DNA from: Acestrorhynchus altus
Lineage: Eukaryota; Chordata; Actinopteri; Characiformes; Acestrorhynchidae
Assembly (NCBI GenBank): GCA_034509495.1
Contig: CM067508.1
Span: forward strand, 33,641,646 to 33,705,645
Direction of reading: 5' to 3'
DNA length: 64,000 nucleotides
A program made the translations under genes and the position numbers. Positions within the stretch are counted from its first letter, which is position 1, and each line of letters opens with the position of its first letter. The notes under the pieces were generated by a model. That model ran no database searches, was not told where the DNA came from, and saw only the letters and a list, made by a program, of their open reading frames with translations. This document shows positions 11,690-23,881 of this stretch, piece by piece.

Positions 11690-11940
11690 GAAGGTGTATT
11701 TGTAATTATTTCAGGCACTTAAGCGATGTGTTCATTAATCATGAATATTCGCCATTTTGTGCGGGTTCGTTATTTTTAGGCGGATAACGACCGCGATTAA
11801 TGCAGGACGACGCAAGTTAGGGACCGTGGAAGACGTTCGGTTTACGGGTGGAAATTGAATAAAAGGTGCATATTGTCAACTCATCTCATATTCATTTAAT
11901 TAGAGGAGAATTTCATTACAGACGGCAAGACACTTTTATG
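11690..11940. promoter_or_regulatory. Candidate conserved non-coding element
   Basis: This repeat-free island contains CATTAATCATGAATATTC, CGATTAATGCAGG and TCATTTAATTAGAGG, which are homeodomain-like TAAT cores set in balanced sequence with CpG preserved. This texture is typical of enhancers in developmental gene deserts. It is an inference from composition only; no alignment was possible. Confidence 0.3.
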
Positions 11941-12489
11941 TATGACTCATCAGACTTGGATCCGTGACCAGTGGATACACAGGTTTTGCGGAGTCTCCGG
12001 GGCCTTGCTGAATTGGAGTATTATAACGGAGAAACCCATTGGATATGGGGAGATTTGTGGGTTGCATTTCTTGAAACAAGGGTGCCTCAACATCCCTTTG
12101 ATTTCAACGATTAAATTATAATTCGAGAGGAGGGGAGTGAAAGAAAGAAAGGGATGGGGAGGGGGGGGGTGACCATATTGCACTCATTCAGATCTAACTT
12201 TGTTCCCCAAACTGGAAGATTGGATTTTCTTTATTAAATTATCTCTCTTGTTCACACACTCAAGGGGGCCATTGGCTGTAGGCACCAAAAGAAGCAGGAG
12301 AGGGGGAAGGAGGGCGCGAGAGGGGAGGAAAAAAAAAAAAAACCTTGTCTGGTCGTTGGATGTGAGGCTGGCATAGTACTGGTTTGGGGAGGAGAATGAA
12401 ATGTTTTGTTCTGCTGGTGCCCTTCTGTAAGAAAGGGTGCATTTGGTCTGCAGTTTTTTCTTTTTACTGGGCATCCCTTGTATGTCTGT

Positions 12490-12535
12490 TAGGGTCTCTC
12501 TCTCTCTCTCCCTCTCTCACTCTCTCTGCTTTGAT
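12490..12535. repeat. (CT)n microsatellite
   Basis: Interrupted CT repeats. Confidence 0.85.
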
Positions 12536-12822
12536 GTAGCCCCACTGTGCTGCCGCCCCCCTGCGTTCTGATTGGTTGATGGCAGGCGGGGTGGCTGGGG
12601 CAGTGTGGGAGTGGAGCAGGGATGAAAGCGAGCGGGGCAGGGAGAGGGCACCTGCACACAGAGCCTGGCCTGTGCCTCCAGCTCCAGCTTCAACGGCCTC
12701 CACTGACCGCAGAGTGAACCCCTGTGTCAGCCACCATCACACGGGCACCTCAACCCCGCACTATCCCTCTGTTCTTCTCCTTCCCTCTCTTTCTGATTCC
12801 CTCTCTCATCTCTCTATTACTT

Positions 12823-12828
<6 letters not shown>
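12536..12828. other. GC-rich stretch
   Basis: This is a locally GC-rich, purine/pyrimidine-skewed region between two CT tracts. It includes GATTGGTTG, a CCAAT-box-like word (ATTGG), at about 12570. It could be a small CpG-rich regulatory region. I find no exon in it. Confidence 0.3.

Positions 12829-12872
<44 letters not shown>
12829..12872. repeat. (CT)n microsatellite
   Basis: About 20 CT units. Confidence 0.96.
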
Positions 12873-13117
12873 GTTCAGTCTAACTGACTGAATTTCTGTT
12901 TTTTTTACCTTTTGATTTGAGGTCTAAAGTACATTTATATAACCTGGAACCCGAGAGCCGTGTGTGCTTTTCTGAATTTAGTTTCTGTCTCGTTTTATTT
13001 TATTTGACTTGTTTTATTTGTAATAAACTGAATATTTATTCAGTTTTATTGTAAATGTATGTTTAATTTCTCTACGGCCCACTGTGTAGCAGGGAGACCT
13101 CAGGCTCTCTCTCTGTG

Positions 13118-13127
13118 CATGTGTGTG

Positions 13128-13189
<62 letters not shown>

Positions 13190-13199
13190 GTGTGTGTAT
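13118..13199. repeat. (GT)n microsatellite
   Basis: About 38 GT units with one CG and one TC interruption. Confidence 0.97.
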
Positions 13200-13478
13200 T
13201 GGGGGTTCCTCTGCATGAAATACATAAGAATAAATAAACAAATAATATGATAATGTTTGCATTTTTCTCATTCAACATTTAGTTGACTTTAGTATTCAGT
13301 TCCCTAAGCTACTCTGCACAGCCCCACTATGGTTAGACAAAGAACCTTTTTTAGTAGTACTTTTAGAACCCAATTTTAAAAACTTACAATAAAATGTTAA
13401 TTCACAAGAGCTTTTAGAGACCTGAGGTCTCAAACATTCAATTTATGATATGTTTTTAAAGATTTTTGCAAGAACTTT

Positions 13479-13479
<1 letters not shown>

Positions 13480-13532
<53 letters not shown>
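13480..13532. repeat. (CT)n microsatellite
   Basis: About 25 CT units. Confidence 0.96.
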
Positions 13533-13533
<1 letters not shown>

Positions 13534-14955
13534 ATTACAGATCGTAAAATGCTTAAAATAGGTCCAAACTGACAAGATGAAGATAAAAGAAAGTCAACCA
13601 CCAGCAACCCATTCCTCATAATCCAGGGCCATTTCTCCCATTTGCAGCTGCCTTTAATAATTATTAACCCAAATATTAGCTTAGTTCCAGCTTCAATGTA
13701 TGACTATTAATCCAAACCACTTACCCAGTATTAGTCATTTGTCATGGCAGGAACATTTCCCACTTTTCTCTCCTCTGTAACGAATGTTCCTTCCATCCCC
13801 CATAAGACATAGACCTTAATTGTACTGTACGCTTATATAATAACAATGGAAATGAACGTTGGAATTCCTTGGCATAATAAGTCAATATCCATTTAATATG
13901 AAGCAGATGAACATTGGCCAACATCTGTCAAGCTCGGACTGTGGAGGCTGTTTTGCAGCCCTTGAGCTCTGTGGGAATTTGATTAACCATAAAATGGTGC
14001 ATTATGTCACCCCTATTAGGGCCATTTAGTGTTGCCAGAAGGTCAGAGCAGAAAAAAGACCTCATCTTCACATTTATTGAGATGTCTCAGCAATAAGGGC
14101 TCTGTTTCAGCACAGCTGTATGCCAAGAGGGGCCAGGCTGTCTCAATGCATCCCTCTGTGCCCGTCTCCCTCTGCCTGGAGAGCGTGTCTTTTTTCTCCT
14201 TTTCTCCCCCAAAAAGAAATATGAGGAATGTTGGCTCACACTACCAGCTTCTAATTTATGAGAGAAAGTTTATTTTTGTCTATGTTGGATCAAATATGTT
14301 TTGATAGCTTAATGCTGACATAATAGTCATTATCGTGTGGATATTTGAACAGGCTAACATTGGGGCCTGTGCTCATCTGGTCTTCCCCGTGTAGCTTTCG
14401 GAACGAGAGATACGAGGAACCCTCCAATCCCAGAGCAATAAAATAATAGGGCTGTTAAACAAACTTTGGTGTGGACTGTAGGGTAGGAAAAAATGAACAT
14501 TTTGTGTTTTGAAGACCACACGAAGTAGGGGTCAGCAATATCGCAGACGAAACATAAGCCAAAATATGTCGCAATGCTTATTTTTATTTGATAAGTTGTG
14601 CAGAAGGAACAAAAAGAATCCGGTTTAAATGTCTTTTGTCTTTTGTTGATCCGAAGATTGCATATATATGATGGTGTGGCACCAGCCACATGACTGAGAC
14701 ACCAAGGGACCCAACCCAGGGACCCACACACAGACACCGCATGTGCAGACACACACAACAACGTAGCAAGTGGCTCTATAAGAGAACTGGGAGTCACAGC
14801 TGGCTCAGACTATCTCAAAACAATCACTTAATCTAAGGAAGCTCACTTTCCTCACTATCCCACACAGTCAGTCAGAGCTGCTTTCTTTCAGGCTGCTGGT
14901 GCACCGTCCAGAGCAGCTTCAGGTAGCCCGTAATCAGGGTGGGCCAGCGGGAGCA
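13533..14955. other. Non-coding DNA, mostly single-copy texture
   Basis: No exon is supported. The part at 13590-14110 has few repeats and several ATTAA/TTAAT words (for example TTTAATAATTATTAACCC), so it could hold conserved non-coding sequence. A minus-strand open frame of 147 codons (14797-14354) has no recognisable motif. Confidence 0.4.
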
Positions 14956-14957
14956 TT

Positions 14958-15135
14958 GTTAACTCTTAGAACCCGAGATCAGAGTATACACATATCATGA
15001 GAAACTACAACCTTTACCCTTTTGAATGTGGGTCTATCGAACCACGGTGGTCTCTTATGATGAATTAGCAATGAGTAATCCAGCTCGTAAAACTCCCAGT
15101 GATGGTTACTGCTCTGTCCACGTGTGACAGGTGGT
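14958..15135 (+). mobile_element. Decayed copy of the GC-box MITE family
   Basis: The left terminus TAACTCTTAGAACCCGAGAT and the inner block TACTGCTCTGTCCACGTG match the ends and middle of the family copies at 25.5 and 34.6 kb. The 52-bp unit and the right half are missing. Confidence 0.45.
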
Positions 15136-15139
15136 GGTC

Positions 15140-17205
15140 AGTCCATTGGTGCACAGACTATAAGCATCTATGTCATTCCCACTCTAGTGGAGGATCTTTC
15201 AACCAAAGTTTATAATGTCATGTTTGTATAAAAGCCCATAATATTACCACCTCAGTCCACATGCTTCTTTCACTGCAGTTGCTGCTTCTGTATCTCAGCC
15301 TCCCAGAAGATGCATGTATATATAACTGTAGGGGCATTTATACACCCAAACTGTAGGGGGGGGGGGATTTTTCAATCTCAAAAACATCAATTATCACTTA
15401 AAATCCACTTTTGTTACTGATATGATGGTCAGTTTTCACATATGACTGTTAGTATTCAGGTATGAAATGTATTCAGATGAATGTTGAACAATGAAAATAA
15501 AAACGTGCAATGCACAAATACACTCAAGACCAAAAGAACGTAGACTGTAGTTCGAAAGAGCATCCAATCCTTTAATGTGCTTTTCTTATATTACCCATAA
15601 AAAGAAATCCTTGGCTGCTTCTCATCATGGGTTATTAGGGGATCTGAATGCCAACCTGTTTTATCTGCCACACAGTACAACATTTGGACCCGATTAGACC
15701 ACCTTGTGAGTGAATAGCCCCTCTTCAATCACTAATAATCCCACGAAAATGAATATGGAGAATCCAAATGAACACCTTGGCTTGCAACAATGCGCACTAT
15801 GGCACTTCACGCTAAACATGATGAGCTCTGCTCAAAAACAGCGGTAATTTCTCCTCTATCAGGGTCGCGCCCTAGCTCTCACAAGGTGCCCATACGCAGG
15901 CCAGACCTGACTCTCAGAGAGCCCTTCATAATTAAGACCTCTTCTGTGCTCAGGCTGTTTTTGTGAGGACGGAGGATCTTAAGCTGACCCTGTGTAAATG
16001 CAGTTGTCGCGGAGGTGACCTGCGTGTAAATGAGGGTCGCGCTTCAGGTGCCAGGAGGTCGCCGGGGGTCACAGGGGTTGCAGCTCTTTGCGGGCCGCTC
16101 TTCCACCCCCTCAGCAGAAACGTGCCTTCGATTGGGTTAGCTCCGATAAGGTGTGGAGCAGCAGGGGTCACCTCGTCCGCACTGAGATGCAAAAGGTGAC
16201 AGGCAGCAAGAGCAGTGCCAATCGAGCCGTGCATCTGTCAGATCAGCTGGACAGGACTGAAGCGTCAGCATTCATACAGAAGTCCGAGCCTTTAAGATCC
16301 GGACATGTACAGGCGCTGTGTTACAAATGGCATTCCAGGGAATATTGCTGTTACATCCATTCTATACTAAGTGATACTGGAAGCAGTTGCTCATGTGACT
16401 CCCGTACAATATCAGTAGTCACACATGACATAAAAACTAGGCTTTCATTGGGTCACAATACCAGAATTTCGATTTCAATACCAAGAGTAGTTCCTATAAC
16501 CATATATCAGTATCAAATGACGCTATAAAAATCATTATCAGCATGTGTTTACTGGATTGAACACGGAAAATTATTCAAATTATTACAATTTAATTAGTAT
16601 TTTACTCTCTAAACGTGTTCCAGATGTTAAATAAGGTAGAGCTGGCCTATGACATACGAAGCATAGGCAAATACTAGGTGCCCCAGCCATCCAGTTCAAC
16701 TTGAAGTTCACTTTAACTTTCTATTTTTACTAATAACAATTCATATGATGACCATTGTAACCTAATCATAAGTTCATCATAACTTCATAATCCACTAATA
16801 ATTTAATATTTTCTGTGATATATTTGGGGGGGGGGTCTTTTGTCAGTGACGAACAATGTTTTAATGGGTAAATATAAAGATTACCAATATATCAGTATTA
16901 GTCATTAGTATAAATAATTAGATATCACAAAAGCTTCTGATGCCATAAACCCTAATGATATGGGATTAATATACATGGGATCCTGGAGTAATTCCTGTCT
17001 GAATCAACTGTGTTTACAGGTTAACTTCTCTGCTCTTTTCCATTGAACGCAGTGGCATCTGGTGTGTTTTTCCAGGCAGATGTTGCCTCATGTTGGGGAA
17101 AAAAAAAGGGGTATTTACTCGAATTTCTGAACCAGGAATGAAATCAGACTCTTGCTGCAATCAGAAGGTCTTTGAGGGTTTGATCGTAGCTGTGAATGTG
17201 TTCAT
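15140..17205. other. Non-coding DNA, no gene seen
   Basis: A G run at 15355 and another near 16827 are the only low-complexity marks. The part at about 15590-16250 is repeat-poor and CpG-containing. An open frame at 16088-16528 (146 codons) shows no recognisable domain. Confidence 0.4.
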
Positions 17206-17430
17206 GTGACACACGAACCCAACATGACTTTATTTCCGTCAGGATGTGAGAGTTTCTCACTGGCGAGATGGATAATGTTTTCTTTACAGATGCTACTTTG
17301 CTGCAGCAGGGCCTGGAGAGCTCTCCATCATATCAGCTCTCCATTACACCAGAGGGGGCTTGAGGAAAATGTAAGACTGTCTGTACAAAGAATGACACTG
17401 ACACGAGTGGGAAAATCTTTATAGAAATTA
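17206..17430 (+). pseudogene. Tc1-like transposase relic, middle segment
   Basis: The translation contains LLCCSRAW then HQRGLEENVRLSVQRMTL, corresponding to the WGCFAAxG and YQRxLQENVRxSVxxLxL blocks of Tc1-like transposases. The same segment occurs on the opposite strand at 56183-55995, where it is better preserved. Only this short piece of the transposase remains, so the copy is dead. Confidence 0.7.
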
Positions 17431-18179
17431 TAGATATCGACATCAGTTATAGAAATCAGACAGATATAAGAAGCATCTCATTTTCTAACATTGCTTCAGC
17501 CAAAGTAGGAAATACCAGCTCTTAGGGCAAAGGGGGTCCAAACACTTTCCTCACGAGAAAATCCATGAATCCTATGAATCCACGATAAGATCAAATGTCT
17601 ATATGTTTAAATATGTGAAAGTCAAATAAATACAATGATACAAATATATGAACAAGGAAAACAACAGTAAGATACATGGTAAGTGATGAGAATGTGTAAT
17701 TGTTTAGTATTAGCAGACCTGCGGACGTCTACAGTCTACAGGAAGTTTTCAAAGAAGTTTACACTCTCCTCCGTTTTCCTCCCCTGCTTTGATTAAAGAG
17801 AGGGAAGGACGTGTGCGCTGCTGCCCGCGGCCTCAGACTCTCTGAGCACGACGTCGGGGCAGAACAGCACTTAGGCCAAATCCCAGAGGCCGTGCCTGGC
17901 GCAGCCAAGCCCACATTAGCTCAGGCATGGCTCTCCAAAATGGACCCGGCTGAGCGGAATGAAGCGCATAAGGCGGCGTGCACGCCACAGCGAGGGCTTT
18001 ATCAAGCATAGATCAATGGATGGCCACATTCTCCTGCAGTTCCCGCGCTGCAAGGGCAAATACTGTATCTTCTGGGAGTCAGACGGGAGTCATTGATAGG
18101 CTTAGCCTGTGTTTGTGTGTGTTGGTGGGAGGGTGTGTATCCATTCGTGTGTGTCTCGCCTACTTTAATCAGGTTTTTT
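17431..18179. other. Non-coding DNA, no gene seen
   Basis: AT-rich to 17750, then balanced and CpG-containing. No exon or repeat family is recognised. Confidence 0.4.
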
Positions 18180-18210
18180 TCTTTCTCTCTCTCTCTCTCT
18201 CTCTCTCTTT
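18180..18210. repeat. (CT)n microsatellite
   Basis: About 13 CT units after a T run. Confidence 0.92.
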
Positions 18211-18579
18211 TCCAACCACAAACACAGAGCAGTAAGTGAAGCGTTGCAGGGCGGCCGAGGGCTTTTCACAAGGGGACAAAAGGTGGGAGAGGCCGTGGGA
18301 GGCCGGGTGCGGCCCACTCCGTCAATGCCCCTCAGTTCAGCCGAGCGGTTCCAGAGGCCCCTGCCCTTCCAGCTGTAAAATTGGCTGACAGCGAGACTCT
18401 AAAGCCCCCCACTCCTCAATGAGTCCACACACAACTGGGGCATTTACCAGGGCTGATTGCCCCCTTAAGCGAGCATGCTTTATTTTATTTTTATTTATTT
18501 TCTTCCTTTTCCAAGACCGAGCACATCCAGGCACATGGAGTTTGAACATGAGTGGAGAAAAGCACAAGGTTGCGTTTGT

Positions 18580-18960
18580 TTCAGGACCTTTAGTGTAAGT
18601 GAATAATGTGCGGTATTAGATTTTGGAGTGCTCTTTTGCTCGCTATTATTTCTTTAAACATTTGCATTACGGCGTCTTTCTCAATAGCGGCTGCGCTTGA
18701 GCTCGTAACATTGAGCGGCTCGATAAGCTCGCCAAGAGCCCTTATAATGTGCTCACTGGAAATGAAGAAAAATACAATTACTGTAAGACAGTGTAATGAA
18801 ATAATCAAAGTTTAGCCATGTACATTGCCGTGCAGCCTCAGTGAAAAACATATTGATTTCCTTTTTTCCATGGCCTTTTTAAGAGGGAATTGAGCAGAAT
18901 GAAAATATTTGTCCCCCCGAAACCATGGGGATAAGCTATTATCCGAACGAGGAGGTAAGG
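18580..18960. promoter_or_regulatory. Candidate conserved non-coding element
   Basis: This repeat-free stretch of about 380 bases includes AGTGAATAATGTGCGGTATT, GCGGCTCGATAAGCTCGCC, CCCTTATAATGTGCTC, CATTGCCGTGCAGCCTC and a Sox-like ACAATTACTGT. The continuity of complex sequence and of CpG sites suggests selective constraint. Open frames on both strands are not supported as coding. This is the best conserved-element candidate by eye. Confidence 0.35.
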
Positions 18961-19949
18961 AAAATCAATGCTAATGTCCCAGGTGTTTTTGTCTCCAGAA
19001 CAGCCATTATGAGGGGACCCTGCATACTTTCTCCCATTTACATGAGGTGGGATGTGTGTTTTCCACCAATTGCTGTTGTCGGCCTATATTTTTATGCCTT
19101 TGGCTCGTGTGTATTAGACCTCCGCTGCAAGCACCCAGCTCCTCCGCTGCCCTCTGAAAGTGCAAGTTTAATCAGAATTATGAAAATGCCTCGGAAAGAG
19201 TCAGCCTCAAGGAATGACACCATGAAGGAAGGATTTACAACAAAAGGATGCCTGATTAGAGAAAGGATACGGCCCTGTGAATCATCTGCAAATGTATGAA
19301 ATTGGATAACGATAAGGCCGTGGCACGGGCGCCTGGCCGCTCCGAGCAGCCGAGAGCCACAACAACAGTCGGGGCCTCGCCATCTTGTTTACATGATTCT
19401 CAGCTCTCTCCTTTCATCACGGCCACCGGCACTTCCTTCAGGAGCGTGCCGAGAGACGGGCATTGAGGGGGAGAGAGCGAGCGCGAGGGGGAGAGAGACT
19501 GCAACTTTGGCCCTATTGTTTAACAGCTGCCGAAGACGGAGAACACCGCAAAATTATTCTGAAGAGCAGGAGACACACGGTGGCTCGGCGACCTTTAACT
19601 GCACTTCCTTAGCTGAATCTCATCCAATTAGAGCACTGTATATTTTCCCTAATAGCAGCTGATGAGGCAGGGCGTATGAGGCAGCACGCCCGGCCCGGCG
19701 TTGCTATGCAGCGGGATGGCTGCTTAGCAGCGGAGGAGCGCTGGGGGATAAGTGAGCAGAGAGCTTTAATTTGATAGGGTTAGAATCCTGCAGGCTCCGG
19801 GGTCGTGGGTCATCAGGAGCTCGTCTCACACTGAATATGAAGAAATCAGAAGTAAATTGCTTACATCTGCTGCCGGTGGCTGGGGCCGGCTGTGATTGGC
19901 TCCCGGAGGTGGGCGCCATCTCACATGGGCGAGGCAAGGGGGCCTGGGT

Positions 19950-20110
19950 GTAAAGAAAGCTTGTAATTGGACTAATTCGGCATTAATAGATGTTAAAAAT
20001 CGTCCTCCAAACAGCTGCTTAGAAATGGCAAGCAGTTCTGCAAAGCCGGTGGACTGTTCCTTATGTTTCCCCACCGAACGCATTTCTTTCTCCATAGTGG
20101 GCTTTGGAAT
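19950..20110. promoter_or_regulatory. Candidate conserved non-coding element
   Basis: The sequence around GTAATTGGACTAATTCGGC and ATTAATAGATGTTAAAAAT has clustered homeodomain-like cores. It lies directly next to MITE copy 2. The call rests on texture only. Confidence 0.3.
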
Positions 20111-20141
20111 TCATACCTGTCTGATGTAAACTGATGGGAAA

Positions 20142-20849
20142 TACACTGATCATCCATAAACATTATAACCACCTCCTTCATCATCCCATTGTTTCAGCTC
20201 CTCTTACCAAACAGGACCTCTTTGTGGTTCTATAATTCCAGACTGTAGATCATCTGCTTCTCTGCAGACTTTATTCTCCTCCTTTCACCCTGATCTTCAA
20301 TGATCAGGACCCCACAGGACCACCACAGAGCAGCTATTTTGCTGCAGTCACACTGACATGGTGGTGGTGTGTTAGTGTGTGTTGTCCTGTTACAAGTGGA
20401 TCAGACACAGCAGTGCTGCTGGAGTGTTTAAACCCTTCAGTGTCACTGCTGGACTTAGAACAGTCCACCAACCAGAAATGTCCAGCCGGCAGCGTCCTGT
20501 GAGCTCTGATGAAGGACTAGAGGACGACCAACACAAACTGTGCAGAAACAGATGAGCTTCTGTCTCTGACTTTACATCTACAAGGTGGAGACACTCGGTA
20601 GGAGCGTCTAATAGAGTGGACACAGTGTTTAAAAACTCCAGCAGCACTGCTGCATCTCATCCACTTATACCAGCGCAACACACACGAACACACCACCACC
20701 ATGTCAGTGTGACTGCAGAGCTGAGAATGACCCACCACCCACATCATAGCTGCTCTGTGGTGGTCCTGTCCAGAATCAGGGTGAAGTTATGCAGCGGAAG
20801 AGATGGACAAATAGCTTCTGTATGGTAAATGGACATAATGTTAAGGCTG
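20142..20849 (+). mobile_element. Fish MITE, CACTGATCATCCATAAACATT-end family, copy 2
   Basis: The left end follows a TA dinucleotide (20142-20143) and begins CACTGATCATCCATAAACATT. The right end at about 20849 is a decayed inverted counterpart (ATAATGTTAAGGCTG). The middle contains GATCAGGACCCCACAGGACC at 20303 and its near mirror GGTGGTCCTGTCCAGAATCA at 20759, so the element is a long imperfect inverted repeat. This is the longest of three copies. TA flanking and the terminus suggest a Tc1/mariner-type MITE. There is no coding capacity. Confidence 0.85.
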
Positions 20850-21859
20850 CTAAATGCATGTACATGATCGCAGAAGGATGGTACAAAAATAAAAGCTGCA
20901 TCAAGACAGTTCTAATATTTTCAACCCAGGTGGCTTGAAAACCACCCAAGCCTCGTGGCTTATTTAGTTATCGAAGTCACACAGGGCCTGTTTTTCTGTG
21001 ATATATGTATTTATAGTCAAACATACAGTATACGTCTGCTGTGAACTCTGAACCCTGTCAAATCCCTGGACTGCCTGTCACACATATGCATCTGCCTGTA
21101 TAGTCCTCGCATTGGGAGCGTGTCCAATGGAAAATTAAACAGGCTGTGAATTATCACAAATGTTCTGGCAAATGACACTCCATTGGAAGGTCTTTGTCAC
21201 CAATTATGTGTCCATTAAAAAACAGTCAATCAGTCAATGTGCAAATAGCTAATCCTCAGAGGGCTCCGTCATTGACAGGGGGCTGTCAATACTCTATCTG
21301 ATATGATTTAGCTGTTAAGAAAGTAGAGGCTCTCCGTAATTTGGCCCCTCTCACCACATTCCCCGTCCGCTCTTCGTTCGGAATAGCTACAGCAGGCGAG
21401 AGCGATCAGCCACGAGCACTTAAATAAGTCGAAGCCAGTAGGCGATGCCTGCTGTTGCCAGGTACATGCAGTACTTACTCGTGTCTTGCTGTGGGTCAGA
21501 ATTCGAGGGGTGTGTGTTACTGCTTAAGGGTTGATCCAGCCCTCATCCACCGGCCCACAGCTGTCTACAGAGCCTCTGCATTTGACTAAACAAAAACACA
21601 AATTGGCTGTCTGGCCGGCTAATCTGATTTCCGAAAGGGTTGAAACTGAGACCCTGTTAGCTCCTTCAGATGATAGACTCGAGTATTATGTTTTCACATT
21701 GTAACCGCGACTTTAGTGGGTATCCTTTTCCCAATCAAAACAAGCGCTCCAAAACATTATTGCATTATGTTACCATTTTGAAACAAATGACTCGAAAATG
21801 GTCCAGCTTTGCCACAGACAGGAGTCCTTCCACAAACCCATTAGACAGTCTTAGCCTGC
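20850..21859. other. Non-coding DNA, no gene seen
   Basis: Between 20920 and 21660 the sequence is repeat-free and of mixed composition, and may hold conserved non-coding sequence near 21100-21320. No exon is supported. Confidence 0.4.
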
Positions 21860-21960
21860 CTGTGTGTGTGTGTGTGTGTGTGTGTGTCCGTGTGTGTGTG
21901 TGCATGTGTGTGAATGTGTCTTATGAAGCAGCACTTCTCATCTCTATACACCAAATTTTT

Positions 21961-22016
<56 letters not shown>

Positions 22017-22017
22017 C
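21860..22017. repeat. Two (GT)n microsatellites
   Basis: GT tracts at 21860-21910 and 21961-22016 are separated by about 50 bases. Confidence 0.96.
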
Positions 22018-22205
22018 GTTGACAGCACCTTTGGTTTGCAGTGTTGTGTAAAATATGTCTGTGGAAATGTCTGGATCAAACCCGGTTTTTGCACACACTC
22101 ATAAATCACTCAGTCAGAAGTGATGGGCCCTATTTATAATTTCAGGCGATTATTTGTAATATTTTTAGCTCACATTATGCTGCAGTGACATCTGTCAACA
22201 GTTCC

Positions 22206-22231
22206 AAGAGAGAGAGAGAGAGAGAGAGAAA
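22206..22231. repeat. (GA)n microsatellite
   Basis: About 12 GA units. Confidence 0.93.
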
Positions 22232-22802
22232 AGAGCGATAGAGGGAGAATATGAAGAAAGAGGCAAATGATGGATCTAATATTGGTTACTGCTTTCATGT
22301 TTCCCCTCTTTCACAGACTCGTTGTCACTGTCGGTTCACTGAATGTGTGCAAAGAAAACCCTGCCTATATGGTTCCCAATGTTTTCCCTCTATTGTGGAC
22401 ATCCAGTCGTCCAAATTCCCACTGTTTGGTGACACACAGTTGTCCATTTCAGAGCCAACATAAGTAGTTATGATAGATATGACAACAGTGTTGTATCAGG
22501 ATGAACATTTTAAACCATAGCAGATGTGAATCAATATTTGAATGCAGTCACTAGTAGTGCCAGTTATTTTAAAACGGAGTCAAAATCTCTTCATAAAATA
22601 ATAATTATCCATCCTTCCCATTTTTCTTTTCCACTTCTTTCTTGTGAGGGGGTTTAATGTGGAGCCTACGTGGAATCACTAGATGGAATGAAGGAATACC
22701 TCCTGAACAACACTCTGGCCATTGCAGGGTACAACAGACCCTCATTCACATGTCCTGTGTGCTACAGGGAGGTTAGAGGAAGCCAGAGTACCAGTATACC
22801 TA

Positions 22803-23320
22803 CAGGGGTTGGACAATGAAACTGAAACCCCTGTCATTGTAGTGGGAGGTTTCATGGTTAAATTGGAGCAGCCTGGTGGCCAATCTTCATCAATTGCACC
22901 AGTAAGAGCAGAGTGTGAAGGTTCAATTAGCAGGTAAGAGCAGAGTTTTGCTCAAAATACTGCAATGAACACAACATTTTGGGGGACATACCAGAGTTCA
23001 AAAGAGGACACATTGTTGGTGCACGTCTTGCTGGCGCATCTGTGACCAAGACAGCAAGTCTTTGTGATGTATCAAGAGCCACGGTATCCAGGGTAACGTC
23101 AGCACCACCAAGAAGGACCAACCACATCCAACAGGATTAACTGTGGACGCAAGAGGAAGCTGTCTGAAAGGGATGTTCGGGTTCTAACCCGGATTGTCTC
23201 CAAAAAAATGTCCTTCACGAGACGAACTGACGCTGTATTGGCCGAAAGGAGGCCCTAGTACACCATACTAATCAATTACTGTGGTATAAATCCAGGTGTT
23301 TCAGTTCCATTGTCCCCCTG
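22803..23320 (+). mobile_element. Internally deleted Tc1-like element, 518 bp
   Basis: The left terminus after TA begins CAGGGGTTGGACAATGAAAC. The right terminus, read in reverse complement, begins CAGGGGGACAATGGAACTG, so the two ends are inverted repeats. Inside is the N-terminal, DNA-binding part of a Tc1-like transposase in two frames: LAGASVTKTASLCDVSRATV (helix-turn-helix) and GRKRKLSERDVRVLTRIV (second DNA-binding block). The catalytic DDE half is missing and a frameshift separates the two blocks. The copy is non-autonomous. The right flank is TT rather than TA, so the target duplication is lost. Confidence 0.88.
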
Positions 23321-23328
23321 TTCATGAA

Positions 23329-23398
23329 CTTAGGGAGAACACACCAAACTCCCAGACGGAGACTGGGGTGGATTGGACCCACAATCATTTGAAATTTC
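23329..23398 (-). mobile_element. SINE head fragment, antisense
   Basis: The reverse complement reads GTGGGTCCAATCCACCCCAG, then GGGAGTTTGGTGTGTTCTCC. This matches the B-box to body region of the fish SINE whose other part is at 10808-10964. It is a short fragment immediately beside the Tc1-like element. Confidence 0.55.
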
Positions 23399-23816
23399 CC
23401 TTTGGGATTAAATAAGATGTTAGCGTTAAGTGTCTTATTCATGTTAAGTGTCTTATTCACAGACGTCTGCATGTCCCTTTTAATGTATTTATTTACGTAC
23501 AGGATCTCCTGTCCACCGATGGCACTCTTTTACCAAATACACCCAGACTGTTGTGTACATGAAGAAAAATTGAGAAATCAGTGCAGCTTCTTGTCATTGT
23601 GGAGCTTATAAAAAGGAATTCATGAACAGAAGCTAATGTAGATCAGTGTCAATTACTGTGGTTAGGGTTAGGTTTGGGTCATGTGATGAACCCTGTAACG
23701 TTGTTCAACGTCTTTCGTTTTTGCACGTTTTAGAGTAACAACACTGACAACATGATTTTTCATCACTGTGTTCATTAAACATCTCCAAAGCTTCTACTCA
23801 CGGGAGTCTAGAAATA

Positions 23817-23881
23817 TTTATATTATATTATATTATATTATATTATATTATATTATATTATATTATATTATATTATATTAT
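23817..23881. repeat. (TTATA)n pentanucleotide microsatellite
   Basis: About 13 units of TTATA in perfect tandem. Confidence 0.96.

Noticed and set aside
14354..14797. 147-codon minus-strand frame
   Set aside because: Cys-rich but with no recognisable pattern. Several shorter frames overlap it, consistent with chance.
16088..16528. 146-codon frame
   Set aside because: No motif, no splice support, and it runs into AT-rich sequence with an ordinary stop.
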